Shown here piece by piece: positions 54,918 to 64,000 of a DNA stretch of 64,000 nt. The notes under the pieces are model-generated. The model ran no database searches and had not been told where the DNA came from. It saw nothing but the letters and a program-made list of their open reading frames with translations. Made by a program: the position numbers and the translations under genes. Source of the stretch: Planctomycetaceae bacterium. Lineage in GTDB: Bacteria > Planctomycetota > Planctomycetia > Planctomycetales > Planctomycetaceae. The stretch lies in the NCBI GenBank assembly GCA_021732995.1, contig JAKFWA010000054.1, forward strand, positions 62,001 through 126,000. The letters run 5' to 3'. How positions within the stretch are numbered: the stretch's first letter is position 1; each line of letters starts with the position of its first letter.

Positions 54918-56438
54918 TTACGCTTCGGGCAACTCATCTGAGTCTGTGGCCAGTTCCAGATCGTCGTCAGACAAGTCTTCGAAGTCCTTGATCTCGGCTG
55001 ACGAGTTTTCGTCGCCAGACTCGCCTTGATGATCGATGAGGTAGTCCGATGGATTCTCGGAATCGATCTCGTCGGCGAGGTCGTGAGTACCTCGGAAGCC
55101 GGTGTCGTCCTTGGCACGGAAGTAGAGCTTGATGGGCACTTCCGAGAATGGCAGTTCCTGCTGCAGCACGCCGAGCAAGTAACGCTTCCAGGATGGTTCG
55201 AAGATACCCGGTTCGTTGACCTTCAACACGATCGTTGGCGGGCAGGTGGCGACCTGAGTCGCATAGTAAATGCGCGGGACCTTGTTCTGTCTGACCGGCG
55301 GATTGTTGCGGACGACGGCGTCATGGATGATGCGATTCAGGCGGCCGGTAGCGACTCGCATGTGAGTCTGCTTGAAGAGGTTCTGCGCCAGATTGATAAT
55401 CTTGCGAATGTTCTTCTTGTCCTTCGCCGTGATGAAGGCAATCGGAGCATGGCGGATCGACGCGAACTCGTTGAGGAGATAGTTCCCCCAGCGGTCCATC
55501 GTCATGCCTTTCTCCATCGCCAAGTCCCACTTGTTGACGACGAAAATGCATGGTTTGTAATTCGCAACAATTTCTTCCACGAGCTGCTTGTCAACTCGGG
55601 AGATCGTGTCTTCGGCGTTGAAGAACATGAACACGACATCTGCCCGGCGGATGCTGCGCTGAGCACGGACCAGGCCGTAGAACTCGACGTCGTTGGCAAG
55701 ACTCTTCTTCTTGCGCACGCCGGGAGTATCAATCGCGATCAGCGCCTTGCCGTCCACGTCGAAGCGAATATCGATGCAGTCGCGTGTCGTGCCTGCCACT
55801 TCGCTGACGATGACTCGCTCTTCGTTGGCCAGCGCGTTCAGGAAGGTGCTCTTGCCGACGTTGCGGCGACCGACGATCGCCATTTTCAGTTCGGCGTCCT
55901 GAGCGAGTTCAAAACCCTCTTCGCTCTCGTCGTCCTGTGGTGGGGGCAAGTGCTGACGAATGGCTTCCAGCAATAGATCGCGGTTGCGGTTGCTCTTCAC
56001 GCTGGTGCGGACGACGTTGTCACCGATCAGCTTCAGGAATTCGAAGGACTCGTCATCGACCTTCTGCGAATCGCACTTGTTGATGACCAGAAACTTGGGC
56101 TTGTCCATGCGCCGCAGCTTTTCGGCCACGAAGCTGTCGAGCGGAGTGACGCCTGCCTTGCCGTCGACGACGAATAGAATCAGGTCAGCCTGCTGGAGCC
56201 CGAGTTCAATCTGGTCTTCGATCTGGTCACTGAGGTCGTCGCTGTCGACGATGCCGATTCCGCCTGTGTCGATGATCTCGTAATAGCGGTCTTCGTCGTG
56301 GATCAGGTAGAACATGCGGTCGCGCGTCGTTCCCGCCAAGCTATCCACGACCGCAATCATGCGCCCCGCGAGCCAGTTAAAAATCGAACTCTTGCCCACA
56401 TTGGGGCGACCAACAATAGCGACACGCGGAAGGGACAT
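54918..56438 (-). CDS. der: Ribosome biogenesis GTPase Der (EngA)
   Basis: 506 residues. Two tandem G domains: GRPNVGKSS (residues 9-17), DTGGIG, NKCDSQK; then GRRNVGKST, DTPGVRKKK and NKWDLAMEK; followed by the C-terminal KH-like domain (PPVRQNKVPRIYYATQV, LYFRAKD). Der acts in 50S subunit maturation in the cytoplasm. The last roughly 50 residues after the KH domain are an acidic tail rich in Asp, Glu and Ser, longer than in the Escherichia coli protein as I recall. It converges with the giant gene across 67 bp. It is an isolated housekeeping gene on this strand. Confidence 0.97.
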   Translation of the reverse strand: MSLPRVAIVGRPNVGKSSIFNWLAGRMIAVVDSLAGTTRDRMFYLIHDEDRYYEIIDTGGIGIVDSDDLSDQIEDQIELGLQQADLILFVVDGKAGVTPLDSFVAEKLRRMDKPKFLVINKCDSQKVDDESFEFLKLIGDNVVRTSVKSNRNRDLLLEAIRQHLPPPQDDESEEGFELAQDAELKMAIVGRRNVGKSTFLNALANEERVIVSEVAGTTRDCIDIRFDVDGKALIAIDTPGVRKKKSLANDVEFYGLVRAQRSIRRADVVFMFFNAEDTISRVDKQLVEEIVANYKPCIFVVNKWDLAMEKGMTMDRWGNYLLNEFASIRHAPIAFITAKDKKNIRKIINLAQNLFKQTHMRVATGRLNRIIHDAVVRNNPPVRQNKVPRIYYATQVATCPPTIVLKVNEPGIFEPSWKRYLLGVLQQELPFSEVPIKLYFRAKDDTGFRGTHDLADEIDSENPSDYLIDHQGESGDENSSAEIKDFEDLSDDDLELATDSDELPEA

Positions 56439-56718
56439 GGCGGACTCAAAGTGAACGAAAAAGTTGCAATGCCCCGTATGATAGAGATTTTTGAGCGGTG
56501 TTGTAGGAACTCTTTACGGCGTGGGCGGTTTCACGCAGATGCGTCTGACGCTGCTAAGCGGTTTCAGGCAAACTGGATGCGTCAAATGGCGGTCTGGCCG
56601 AATGTTCTTCGGGTTTAAGGCTGCTCGACCATTGAGAAATGCCGAGACACATTGTCAGACTGTTTCGTTCAACCTGTTTTGGTTCCTGTACTTCGGCAAT
56701 GCACCGCCGAGTTGCACC

Positions 56719-57504
56719 ATGTCCCAATCTCACCAACGCCGTCGCGCCTGGGCTGCCTCATTGGGCGGTCACCTGGCGGTGTTGTTGGCACTGGGGCTGG
56801 CTTCCGGCGAGGTCCATGTCGGAGGGCATCGTGCGTCGAACGTGTCGTTTGACCCACGGGCAGTTGCGACGTTGAGTGACTCGGACTCCGATTCAACCGC
56901 GATCGTGGCTGGCTCTGACGCAACCGAGCAGGTTCCGATCGAAGCGACTTTTGCGGGTACGTTCGAGCCGCAGCCGGAACTGACGCCGGAGACGCCCTTG
57001 GTCGGCGACCTCGTCAGGCAGCAACTGGATCGGGCTCAGCGCGAAGCCGATGCGCAGTCCGCAGACAAGAAGCTGAGCGACCTCGAAGCCGCCGCGAAGA
57101 AACTGGCGGTCATCTCCAATGAGAAATCTGTCGACGCGATCTCTCAGACGCTGAACAAGGCGTTGAATGTTCCAGCACCGCCGGAAGTTGACTCAGCGAA
57201 ACCCGCGAAGTTCGACATCAACTCTGCTCAGATCGTCGATGTGCGGGAAGAAACTCGAAACGGCAAACTCCGCTATTTCGCCCTGATGGAAGACCGGCAC
57301 AAGCTGCAGGAAGAGGTCGAAGTCGACGCGGACACCGGGCGGCAACTGGCGAAGACATTCGGGCTCATCAAGAAGTTTCCTCTGCTGGAATCCGTCTACC
57401 GCAAGACCGTGATAGGGCTGCTCAACAAGATGCTGGCGGACGAGTCAAACGCCCGCAGCAAGCCAAAGACGCTGGCGACTCCGGAATCGAAACCTGAGGA
57501 ATGA
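56719..57504 (+). CDS. Membrane-anchored protein of unknown function
   Basis: 261 residues from ATG 56719; a longer frame opens at 56491 but its first 76 codons have no protein-like character. After basic residues (SQSHQRRRAWAAS) one hydrophobic segment follows (GGHLAVLLALGLASG), then a Ser/Asp/Pro-rich linker, a helical charged stretch (about 100-150, VRQQLDRAQREADAQSADKK), and a conserved-looking C-terminal region (SAQIVDVREETRNGKLRYFALMED ... GLIKKFPLLESVYRKTVIGLL). Layout is that of a TonB-like or envelope-spanning protein, but I do not recognise the family. It stands between der and dapF. Confidence 0.7.
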   Translation: MSQSHQRRRAWAASLGGHLAVLLALGLASGEVHVGGHRASNVSFDPRAVATLSDSDSDSTAIVAGSDATEQVPIEATFAGTFEPQPELTPETPLVGDLVRQQLDRAQREADAQSADKKLSDLEAAAKKLAVISNEKSVDAISQTLNKALNVPAPPEVDSAKPAKFDINSAQIVDVREETRNGKLRYFALMEDRHKLQEEVEVDADTGRQLAKTFGLIKKFPLLESVYRKTVIGLLNKMLADESNARSKPKTLATPESKPEE

Positions 57505-57662
57505 CGATCCGGCCCGGATGCGAAATCTGAAAGTGGTGGCTCGAAGGCAGGCAGGCTGCCGAATATCTTTCAACCTTCGCACCGTGAGCCCCATCGTTGG
57601 TGTCTGGTGCCGGGTGGCCTGATTCAAATTACTTCGAGCGGATCGCTTCCGAGGATTCAGTC

Positions 57663-58505
57663 ATGCGTTTTACGAAGATGCACGGTGCGGGCAATGACTA
57701 CGTCTACATCAACTGCTTCGAGCCCGTGCAGCTTGGCGACATTCCGAAGCTGGCCATCGCCATGAGCGATCGGCATTTCGGTGTCGGAGGCGACGGCATT
57801 GTTTTGATTTGTCCGTCCGAGAAGGCTGATGCCCGCATGCGCATGTTTAATGCGGATGGCAGCGAATCGGAAATGTGCGGTAACGCGATTCGGTGCGTCG
57901 CGAAGTACGTCTACGATCATGGCATCTGCCGCAAGGATGCGCTGACGATCGAGACCGGTCGCGGGGTGCTGGCGCTCCAGCTTTTCGTGAGCGGCGGCAA
58001 GGTGGAACGCGTGCGAGTGAACATGTCGCATCCGATTCTGAAGAGTGCGGACATTCCGACGACGCTGCCGGGAGATCCGCCGATCAAGGCTCCGTTGGAA
58101 GTCGCGGGGCGGCAACTCGCGGTAACCTGTGTGTCGATGGGCAATCCGCACTGCGTCACGTTTGTGGACAAAGTCACTGACGACTGGGTGCTGAATGTCG
58201 GCCCGAAGATTGAACATCACCCGGCTTTTCCGCGGCGTGTGAACGCTGAGTTCATTCAGGTCGTGTCGTCGCGTGAGACGATCATGCGGGTCTGGGAACG
58301 TGGTTCCGGCGAGACCTGGGCCTGCGGAACCGGGGCTTGTGCATCAGTCGTGGCCGGAGTGCTGGCAGGCTTCAACGAACGCAAAGTGACCGTGCATCTG
58401 CGTGGTGGCGACCTGGAAATCGAATGGGCGGACTCGGACGAAGTCTTCATGACGGGACCCGCGACCGAAGTCTTTAGCGGCGAATGGCTGGCTCCCGTGG
58501 CTTGA
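57663..58505 (+). CDS. dapF: Diaminopimelate epimerase
   Basis: 280 residues from ATG 57663 with GAGGA upstream; an earlier in-frame start at 57597 is not conserved. [16 protein letters not shown] opens the protein; the two catalytic cysteines are C72 ([13 protein letters not shown]) and C221 ([12 protein letters not shown]). [13 protein letters not shown] and [12 protein letters not shown] are further family markers. It interconverts LL- and meso-diaminopimelate for lysine and peptidoglycan synthesis in the cytoplasm. Planctomycetes were long thought to lack peptidoglycan; a complete dapF agrees with later evidence that they make it. Single-gene unit. Confidence 0.97.
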   Translation: MRFTKMHGAGNDYVYINCFEPVQLGDIPKLAIAMSDRHFGVGGDGIVLICPSEKADARMRMFNADGSESEMCGNAIRCVAKYVYDHGICRKDALTIETGRGVLALQLFVSGGKVERVRVNMSHPILKSADIPTTLPGDPPIKAPLEVAGRQLAVTCVSMGNPHCVTFVDKVTDDWVLNVGPKIEHHPAFPRRVNAEFIQVVSSRETIMRVWERGSGETWACGTGACASVVAGVLAGFNERKVTVHLRGGDLEIEWADSDEVFMTGPATEVFSGEWLAPVA

Positions 58506-58640
58506 AGCCGCGAAGCTCTTCTTCACAGATTGCCAACTCGGGCTAGAATTCCCTTTCTGCGTGTCGGGCAGCGGTGCTTCGCTTACTGAGCGAACCGCCG
58601 GGGCCGATTGAGTGCCTCGCTTTCAGCGAAAGGACTGTTG

Positions 58641-59333
58641 ATGCGAGATGATCTCGAGAAACGAATCTTCGAAAAGCCGGGCGATGTGAAGCGCCATCAA
58701 GAGTACGCCGCAGAACTCAAGCAGGCCGGAGATCCTCGGGGCGAGTTCATCGAGTTGCAGATCCAGTTGGAAGAGAAGGGGCTCGAGCCAGATCGCAAGC
58801 ACGAATTGGAACGTCGCGAACGTAGTCTGCTGGCGGCACATGGTCGAACTTGGCTGGGCGATCTGGCTGACTACGTCCTGATGAAGGGCAAGTATCAGGA
58901 GAAGCCCGGCTGCAAGATCTGGTTCAAGCGCGGCTGGGTGGATGGTCTGCAGTTAGACGAATTGAACCTCAAGATTGCCAACATCCTGCTGAAGACTCCG
59001 CAGATGCAATTGCTGCGGCGGTTGGTTCTCACCGAAGCATTGAATGCCACGTGCGATTATCTGCACGAGTGGGGCTTGCTGGAAAAGATCAAGGAACTGG
59101 ATCTCAGTTACGGACGCATCACCGACAAAGGTGCGCTGACCCTGGCTGGTGACAAGTCGATCAAGAAGCTGGAAGTGCTCGACATGACCGGCAATCAGTT
59201 GACGGAAGCCGGTATTGCGGCCATCAAGAAAGCCTTTCCCAAAGTCATGGTGGAGGACCAGAACCCGCTGGCAGTGACTCGGCCCGCGGATAGTGCCGCT
59301 GACGAGCCCGAGACAGGCGACGAAGAAGAGTAG
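58641..59333 (+). CDS. TIGR02996-domain (LRR-companion) protein
   Basis: 230 residues from ATG 58641 (AAAGGA upstream). The N-terminal RDDLEKRIFEKPGDVKRHQEYA and DPRGEFIELQIQLEE match the TIGR02996 repeat-companion domain seen with leucine-rich repeats in planctomycetes and myxobacteria. The middle GCKIWFKRGWVDGLQLDE and then LRRLVLTEALN, LLEKIKELDLSYGRITDKGA and KKLEVLDMTGNQLTEAGI are two to three degenerate LRR units (about 120-205). Protein-protein interaction role likely; partner unknown. Its TAG stop is the beginning of the palindromic repeat at 59331, so the element may have supplied the stop. Confidence 0.85.
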   Translation: MRDDLEKRIFEKPGDVKRHQEYAAELKQAGDPRGEFIELQIQLEEKGLEPDRKHELERRERSLLAAHGRTWLGDLADYVLMKGKYQEKPGCKIWFKRGWVDGLQLDELNLKIANILLKTPQMQLLRRLVLTEALNATCDYLHEWGLLEKIKELDLSYGRITDKGALTLAGDKSIKKLEVLDMTGNQLTEAGIAAIKKAFPKVMVEDQNPLAVTRPADSAADEPETGDEEE

Positions 59334-59378
59334 GCCGGACAAATCTGTCCGGCTGTCGGACAGGATTGTCCGACCTAC
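59331..59378. repeat. REP-like palindromic repeat, copy 2
   Basis: Begins TAGGCCGGACAAATCTGTCC and ends GATTGTCCGACCTAC. Two inner hairpins (CCGGACA/TGTCCGG and GTCGGACA/TTGTCCGAC), and the outer ends GTAGG/CCTAC also pair. It matches the copy at 8492-8538 at about 43 of 47 positions. Here it lies between convergent genes and may act as a bidirectional terminator. Confidence 0.7.
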
Positions 59379-59411
59379 AACAGACCCGTCATCCCACGCG
59401 TGACTGGTGAA

Positions 59412-60347
59412 CTACGACGCCTCGCGGAATCTGAGCGTTGGCTTCTCGACCGTCACGAGCGTGCTGGGCGGAATCTGCTTGCTCATCACGGTCACACCGG
59501 CACCGATCATCGAGTTCGCACCAACGACCGTGTCACCGCCGAGCACCGACGCGTTGGAGTAGATCACCACACCGCGTTCGATCGTGGGGTGCCGCTTGCT
59601 GCCGCGGATGATGTTGCCGTCTGCGTCACGCGGGAAGTTGACCGCTCCGAGTGTCACACCCTGATACAGTGTCACATGCTCGGCGATTTCGCAGGTCTCA
59701 CCGATCACCACTCCGGTGCCGTGATCGATGAAGAAGTACGGACCGATGGTCGCACCGGGGTGAATGTCGATGCCCGTCCGGCTGTGAGCAAACTCCGTCA
59801 TCATGCGCGGAATCAGCGGGACTTTCAGCAGGTGCAGTTCGTGAGCGATGCGATAGGTGGTAATGGCTTCGAGGCCCGGATAGCAGAAGATGATTTCATC
59901 CGGAGCTTTCGACGCCGGGTCTCCGTCGTGAGCAGCTTGTACGTCACGGGCGAGATTGTGCCGGACGTCCGGCAGGCTTTCGAGAAAGCGAATGGCGAGT
60001 TCCTGAGCCGCCGCTTCGAAGTCTTCGACGCTCCGGCATTCGGTGCGCTGGGCACCGACCTCGGCACCGTACCGCAACGCCCGGGCGATTTGTTCGGTCA
60101 ACTGGTCGTGGACTGCGTCGATCAAGTCACCCACGTAGTAGACGACGTTGTCGAGGTTCAGGTTCTGCCGACGACGGTAGCCTGGAAACAGGACCTCTTT
60201 AAGGTCATCCAGAATGGCGATGACCGCTTGAGTGCTGGGCAGCGGACAATGGCCAAGATGATTGATGGTCGCGATATCGCGGTAGGATTCCAGCAGTCGT
60301 TCAGTCAGTTGCGGTAAACGAGCCCGTAGCGACAAATCAGTAGCCAT
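59412..60347 (-). CDS. cysE: Serine O-acetyltransferase
   Basis: 311 residues with AAGGAG before the ATG. The N-terminal helical domain (about 1-165) is followed by [19 protein letters not shown], and then left-handed beta-helix hexapeptides: [29 protein letters not shown] and [12 protein letters not shown]-type turns, with the catalytic His in IDHGTG and DIHPGA. It makes O-acetylserine from serine and acetyl-CoA for cysteine synthesis. The EpsC/SAT-type length is longer than the 270 residues of E. coli CysE. No neighbouring cysteine genes in the window. Confidence 0.95.
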   Translation of the reverse strand: MATDLSLRARLPQLTERLLESYRDIATINHLGHCPLPSTQAVIAILDDLKEVLFPGYRRRQNLNLDNVVYYVGDLIDAVHDQLTEQIARALRYGAEVGAQRTECRSVEDFEAAAQELAIRFLESLPDVRHNLARDVQAAHDGDPASKAPDEIIFCYPGLEAITTYRIAHELHLLKVPLIPRMMTEFAHSRTGIDIHPGATIGPYFFIDHGTGVVIGETCEIAEHVTLYQGVTLGAVNFPRDADGNIIRGSKRHPTIERGVVIYSNASVLGGDTVVGANSMIGAGVTVMSKQIPPSTLVTVEKPTLRFREAS

Positions 60348-61063
60348 TCACGACTCCTTCCCAAAAGTGCCCACGCTCGAAATCTAGACCAAAACTTCGA
60401 TCGTGAGGATCGGACAGCGACCCGGAAGATTCACGACGCATGCGGAACCGGCTCAATCCAGGGACTAAGCCGGTCCGGTACACACGCCGACATCCGCCAG
60501 GGGACGCCAGAGGAATCGTGAACGACGATTTGATGAACGGTTCATAAGCAACTCAGAAACCAGGCGTGGCGCTCGCCGTGAGGGTTCTCACGCAGGCCAC
60601 CAAATCTTGCGTCGCAACATCGCTCACAAGTAGCGGTCGTCACGATCGGCCCATCCACGATTCAAGTTGAACGATTCTTACAACCGGATCGCGGTGCTGC
60701 GCCAGAAGATTAGGTCGAACCGGCAAACTTTGCCTGACAAGTACGTTTCCGGCCAAGCGAGTGGGAGTTGGGGATTTGGGCGTTTCTACCAGAGCGAGAC
60801 TAGTCGACCGTTCAGATTCGCGGAGAACTTGTGAACGCGAGTCGTGAGACGAAGCCCATTGCTGCTCCTTCAGCGTAAATGTCTGTTTGCACCGAGGTTT
60901 ACCGAAAAAGTGCGACAAATCTGGACTGTCGGCATCTCACCCGGTCACGAAGTTGGCAAACTCCGGATGGGTTGCTGTTGGTCTCGGAAAGCGATCGCTA
61001 ACCTCTGGTGCCCTTTGCTGGCAGGTGCCTCGTTTCAGCCTCGAAATCTGTTCTGATAGCACA
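60348..61063. other. Intergenic region upstream of cysE and pyruvate carboxylase
   Basis: About 715 bp between divergent genes, long for this window. No credible gene. A 7-bp inverted repeat (ACCGGCT/AGCCGGT) lies near 60440-60475, and a small CGTGAG/CTCACG hairpin near 60580. No riboswitch or known RNA consensus recognised, though both flanking genes could be metabolite-controlled. A degenerate stretch near 60716 loosely resembles the palindromic repeat. Confidence 0.4.
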
Positions 61064-64000
61064 ATGAAGATTCGGAAATTGCTCGTCGCGAATCGTTCGG
61101 AAATTGCGATTCGCGTTCTGCGGTCAGCCTTTGAACTCGGAGTTAAAACGGTTGCGATCTACGCGCACGAGGACCGTTTTGCGCTCCATCGCTTCAAAGC
61201 GGACGAGGCTTACGAGGTTGGCAAGACGGGCGAGCCGATTCGGTCGTACCTCGACATTCCCGGTATCGTGGCCATCGCCAAAAAGGCGGGCGTTGACGCT
61301 ATTCATCCCGGCTACGGGTTCCTGTCCGAGAACCCGGCCTTCGCGAAAGCGGTGCGCGAAGCAGGGATCGAGTTTGTCGGCCCGACGGTCGAAGTCCTGC
61401 ACCAACTGGGTGACAAGACCGCTGCGCGAGAGATCGCTCGACAGGCCGGCGTTCCGATTCTCGGCGGCAGTGCGAAGGCCATCGAGAGTCCCGAACAAGG
61501 ACTGGCTACGGCCAAGAAGCTCGGCTTCCCGATCATCCTGAAGGCGGCTCACGGTGGTGGCGGTCGCGGTATGCGCGTGGTGCGGACGGAAGAAGAGTTC
61601 AAGCCATCATTTGAGCAAGCTCAGCGCGAGTCACTTTCAGCGTTTGGCAGTCCCGACATCTTCATCGAGAAGTTCATTTCGCGAGCGCGCCATATTGAGG
61701 TGCAGTTGCTCGGTGACAAGCACGGGCACCTGGTGCACCTCTTCGAGCGTGATTGTTCGGTGCAGCGTCGACACCAGAAGGTGGTGGAAATTGCTCCCGC
61801 TCCGAATCTCGATCGCGGCGTGCGCGATGCGCTGTGCGATGCGGCCATCAAGATCGGCAAGATGGTTGATTACACACACGCGGGAACGGTCGAGTTCCTC
61901 GTGGATGCCGACACCAACGAGTACTACTTCATCGAAGTGAATCCGCGTATTCAGGTCGAGCACACGGTTACGGAAGAAGTCACCGGTATCGATATCGTTA
62001 AGGCACAGATTCTGGTTGCTCAGGGCGAGCATCTCAGCAACGAACTGATCGGCATCGACAGTCAGGCATCGGTGGCCACGAGTGGCTTCGCGCTGCAGTG
62101 CCGTTTGACGACGGAAGATCCGACCAACAACTTCCTGCCAGACTACGGCCGCATCACGCACTATCGCTCGGCGAGCGGCATGGGCATTCGCCTCGACGCC
62201 GGAACGGCGTTCTCGGGAGCGATGGTCTACCCGTTCTATGACTCGCTGCTCGTGAAAGTGTCTGCTCGCGGTCGTCGGTTCATTGACGCTGTCCGACGAA
62301 TGGAACGCTGCCTGTCTGAGTTCCGCGTCCGCGGCGTGAAAACCAACATTCCGTTCCTGCAGAAGCTGCTGAAGCATCCAACCTTCATCGACGGGCAATG
62401 CACGACGCGCTTCATTGATGAGAACCGCGAACTCCTGGTGCAGGTCGCGCCGCGCAAGAACCGGGCACAAAAGCTCTTGTCGTTCGTCGGCGACGTGATT
62501 GTGAACGGCAACTCGCTGGTCGCGGATCGCGAACCAGCGAAGCGCCGCGAACCGGCTCCGCTGCCAGAATACAACCGCAACGCCGCTCGGCCGGAAGGCA
62601 CGCGCGACATCTTGCTGAAGCTCGGTCCGAAGAACTTTGCCGACTGGGTACGTCAGCAGGATCGGCTGCTCATCACCGATACGACGTTCCGCGATGCTCA
62701 CCAGTCGTTGCTGGCAACTCGAGTGCGCACGAAGGATCTGGTAGATGTTTGTGAGGCGTATTCGCATCTGGCACCGCAGCTGTTTTCGTTGGAGAACTGG
62801 GGCGGAGCGACCTTCGACACCTCGATGCGGTTTCTCAAGGAATGTCCTTGGAATCGACTCGCTGAGATGCGCGAGAAGGCGCCGAACATCCTGTTCCAGA
62901 TGCTGCTGCGAGCCTCCAACGCCGTTGGTTACACGAACTATCCGGACAACGTGGTTCGCGAGTTCGTGAAGGAATCTGTGAGCGCGGGCATGGACGTCTT
63001 CCGCATCTTCGACGCCCTGAACTGGGTGCCGAACATGCAGGTGGCGATGGAAGCTGTGCTGGATACCAACAAGGGCATCTGCGAACCCGCGATTTGCTAC
63101 ACCGGCGACATCCTCAATCCGAACCGCACCAAGTACGACCTCAAGTACTACGTCGAGCTGGCCAAGCAACTCGAAAAGATGGGTGCTCACATTCTGGCCA
63201 TCAAGGATATGGCTGGTTTGTGCAAGCCGGCTGCGGCACGGTTGCTGGTCAAGACTTTGAAAGAAGAGATCGGGATTCCGATTCACTTCCATACGCACGA
63301 CACAGCCGGCACTCAGGTCGCGGCGATTCTCGCTGCGGCCGAAGTGGGGCTCGATATCGCCGACGCCGCCATGGCGCCCCTGTCTGGCGGAACGTCGCAA
63401 GTGAATCTCAATACGCTCAGTGAAGCCGTGCGGTTTACTTCGCGTCCGACTGGTCTGGAATCGGAACACCTTGACTCGATCGCGGACTACTGGAGTGCCG
63501 TGCGTGAGTTCTACTCGCCGTTTGAAAGCCTGGTGCTGCCCGGTACTGCCGACCTCTACAACCACGAAATGCCGGGTGGCCAGTACACGAATCTGTACGA
63601 GCAAGCTCGAGCGCTGGGACTGGCTCCCAAGTGGCGTCAGATCTGTCATGCGTACGCAGAAGTGAATCAGATGTTTGGCGACATCGTGAAGGTGACGCCG
63701 ACCTCAAAGGCCGTGGGCGACATGGCCTTGTTCATGGTTGCCAACGACTTGACGGCCGATGCGATTCTCAATGGCGAACGCGATTTCTCCTACCCGGCGT
63801 CTGTCGTCGACCTCATCAGCGGCGCGATGGGTTTCCCGCCAGGGGGCTTCCCCGAACAGGTGAAGCTGCGAGTTCTGAAAGGGAAGCCAGGCTTCTCGGG
63901 ACGTCCGGGCGAGTCGCTGCCTCCGGCTGATTTCGATGCGGAGAAAGAGAAGCTCAAGAAGACGCTGGGCACCGAGCCGACTCACCAGCAAGTGTTGTCG
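61064..64000 (+). CDS. pyc: Pyruvate carboxylase (partial, right edge)
   Basis: 979 codons are visible from ATG 61064 and the frame runs off the right edge. Biotin carboxylase domain (1 to about 455): LLVANRSEIAIRVLR, HPGYGFLSENP, AHGGGGRGMR (ATP-grasp loop), EVNPRIQVEHTVTE. The carboxyltransferase domain starts near residue 535: DTTFRDAHQSLLATRVRT, FSLENWGGATFD and the metal/lysine region KDMAGLCKP and HFHTHDTAGT. The C-terminal biotin carrier domain is not in the window. It converts pyruvate, bicarbonate and ATP to oxaloacetate (anaplerosis). Single-chain PYC is expected to be about 1150 residues, so about 170 codons remain outside. Confidence 0.97.
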   Translation, partial: MKIRKLLVANRSEIAIRVLRSAFELGVKTVAIYAHEDRFALHRFKADEAYEVGKTGEPIRSYLDIPGIVAIAKKAGVDAIHPGYGFLSENPAFAKAVREAGIEFVGPTVEVLHQLGDKTAAREIARQAGVPILGGSAKAIESPEQGLATAKKLGFPIILKAAHGGGGRGMRVVRTEEEFKPSFEQAQRESLSAFGSPDIFIEKFISRARHIEVQLLGDKHGHLVHLFERDCSVQRRHQKVVEIAPAPNLDRGVRDALCDAAIKIGKMVDYTHAGTVEFLVDADTNEYYFIEVNPRIQVEHTVTEEVTGIDIVKAQILVAQGEHLSNELIGIDSQASVATSGFALQCRLTTEDPTNNFLPDYGRITHYRSASGMGIRLDAGTAFSGAMVYPFYDSLLVKVSARGRRFIDAVRRMERCLSEFRVRGVKTNIPFLQKLLKHPTFIDGQCTTRFIDENRELLVQVAPRKNRAQKLLSFVGDVIVNGNSLVADREPAKRREPAPLPEYNRNAARPEGTRDILLKLGPKNFADWVRQQDRLLITDTTFRDAHQSLLATRVRTKDLVDVCEAYSHLAPQLFSLENWGGATFDTSMRFLKECPWNRLAEMREKAPNILFQMLLRASNAVGYTNYPDNVVREFVKESVSAGMDVFRIFDALNWVPNMQVAMEAVLDTNKGICEPAICYTGDILNPNRTKYDLKYYVELAKQLEKMGAHILAIKDMAGLCKPAAARLLVKTLKEEIGIPIHFHTHDTAGTQVAAILAAAEVGLDIADAAMAPLSGGTSQVNLNTLSEAVRFTSRPTGLESEHLDSIADYWSAVREFYSPFESLVLPGTADLYNHEMPGGQYTNLYEQARALGLAPKWRQICHAYAEVNQMFGDIVKVTPTSKAVGDMALFMVANDLTADAILNGERDFSYPASVVDLISGAMGFPPGGFPEQVKLRVLKGKPGFSGRPGESLPPADFDAEKEKLKKTLGTEPTHQQVLS

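Noticed and set aside
61637-63649. 670-codon minus-strand open frame opposite pyruvate carboxylase
   Set aside because: The plus strand encodes an unmistakable pyruvate carboxylase; the opposite frame has no family features.

Overview
The window looks like a chromosomal segment of a planctomycete, probably order Planctomycetales. The evidence is lineage-typical families: two PSCyt1/DUF1549/DUF1553 cytochrome proteins, a DUF1501 protein, a DUF1559 pseudopilin, GEVED and giant RTX/autotransporter-repeat proteins carrying an LExRxxL N-terminal motif, a TIGR02996 protein, and bacterial tetrahydromethanopterin/methanofuran C1 genes. No phage, transposase or CRISPR array was seen. Coding density is high, and only four gaps exceed 300 bp.

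Layout. 1-8.2 kb: a partial membrane-anchored protein, a beta-helix protein, a DUF1501/PSD1 pair, a spherulin-4-like protein and a NagD-type HAD phosphatase. 8.6-12.6 kb: a co-directional set of PQQ-like propeller, P-loop polynucleotide-kinase-like protein, Thg1-like 3'-5' polymerase and phosphodiesterase/alkaline-phosphatase family protein; the last three overlap by 4 bp at each junction. 12.6-18.5 kb: NYN/OST-HTH protein, PLP decarboxylase, second PSD1 protein and two small stress/membrane proteins. 18.5-19.5 kb: a non-coding kilobase with three stem-loops and a decayed tRNA-Phe-like sequence. 19.5-33.2 kb: one gene for a 4567-residue surface protein with nested repeats.

34-48 kb is the metabolic centre. 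On the minus strand, ten genes read in one direction: MoaD-like, tungsten aldehyde:ferredoxin oxidoreductase, membrane protein, TiaS-like GIDDTD protein, DUF1559 pseudopilin, FwdD/FmdD-like subunit, FhcB, FhcA, Ftr/FhcD, FhcC. Divergent on the plus strand are MoeA, a two-pore-helix ion-channel-like protein and a MoeA-periplasmic-binding-domain fusion. Together these encode formyl-methanofuran chemistry plus pterin cofactor (Mo/W) insertion. FhcB keeps a full 4Fe-4S cysteine motif and a Cys-His pair, and an archaeal-type FwdD subunit is present. The complex may therefore be a true Mo/W formylmethanofuran dehydrogenase rather than the metal-free hydrolase described for methylotrophic proteobacteria. 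This is the most interesting point in the window.

48.3-54.9 kb: a second giant surface protein (GEVED, FG-GAP, VCBS, Calx-beta, RTX) sharing N-terminal and C-terminal motifs with the first. 54.9-64 kb: housekeeping genes (Der GTPase, a membrane-anchored unknown, DapF, a TIGR02996/LRR-like protein, CysE) and the 5' part of pyruvate carboxylase running off the right edge. A 47-bp palindromic repeat occurs twice, 51 kb apart.

All calls rest on reading translations and motifs by eye; no database search was run.
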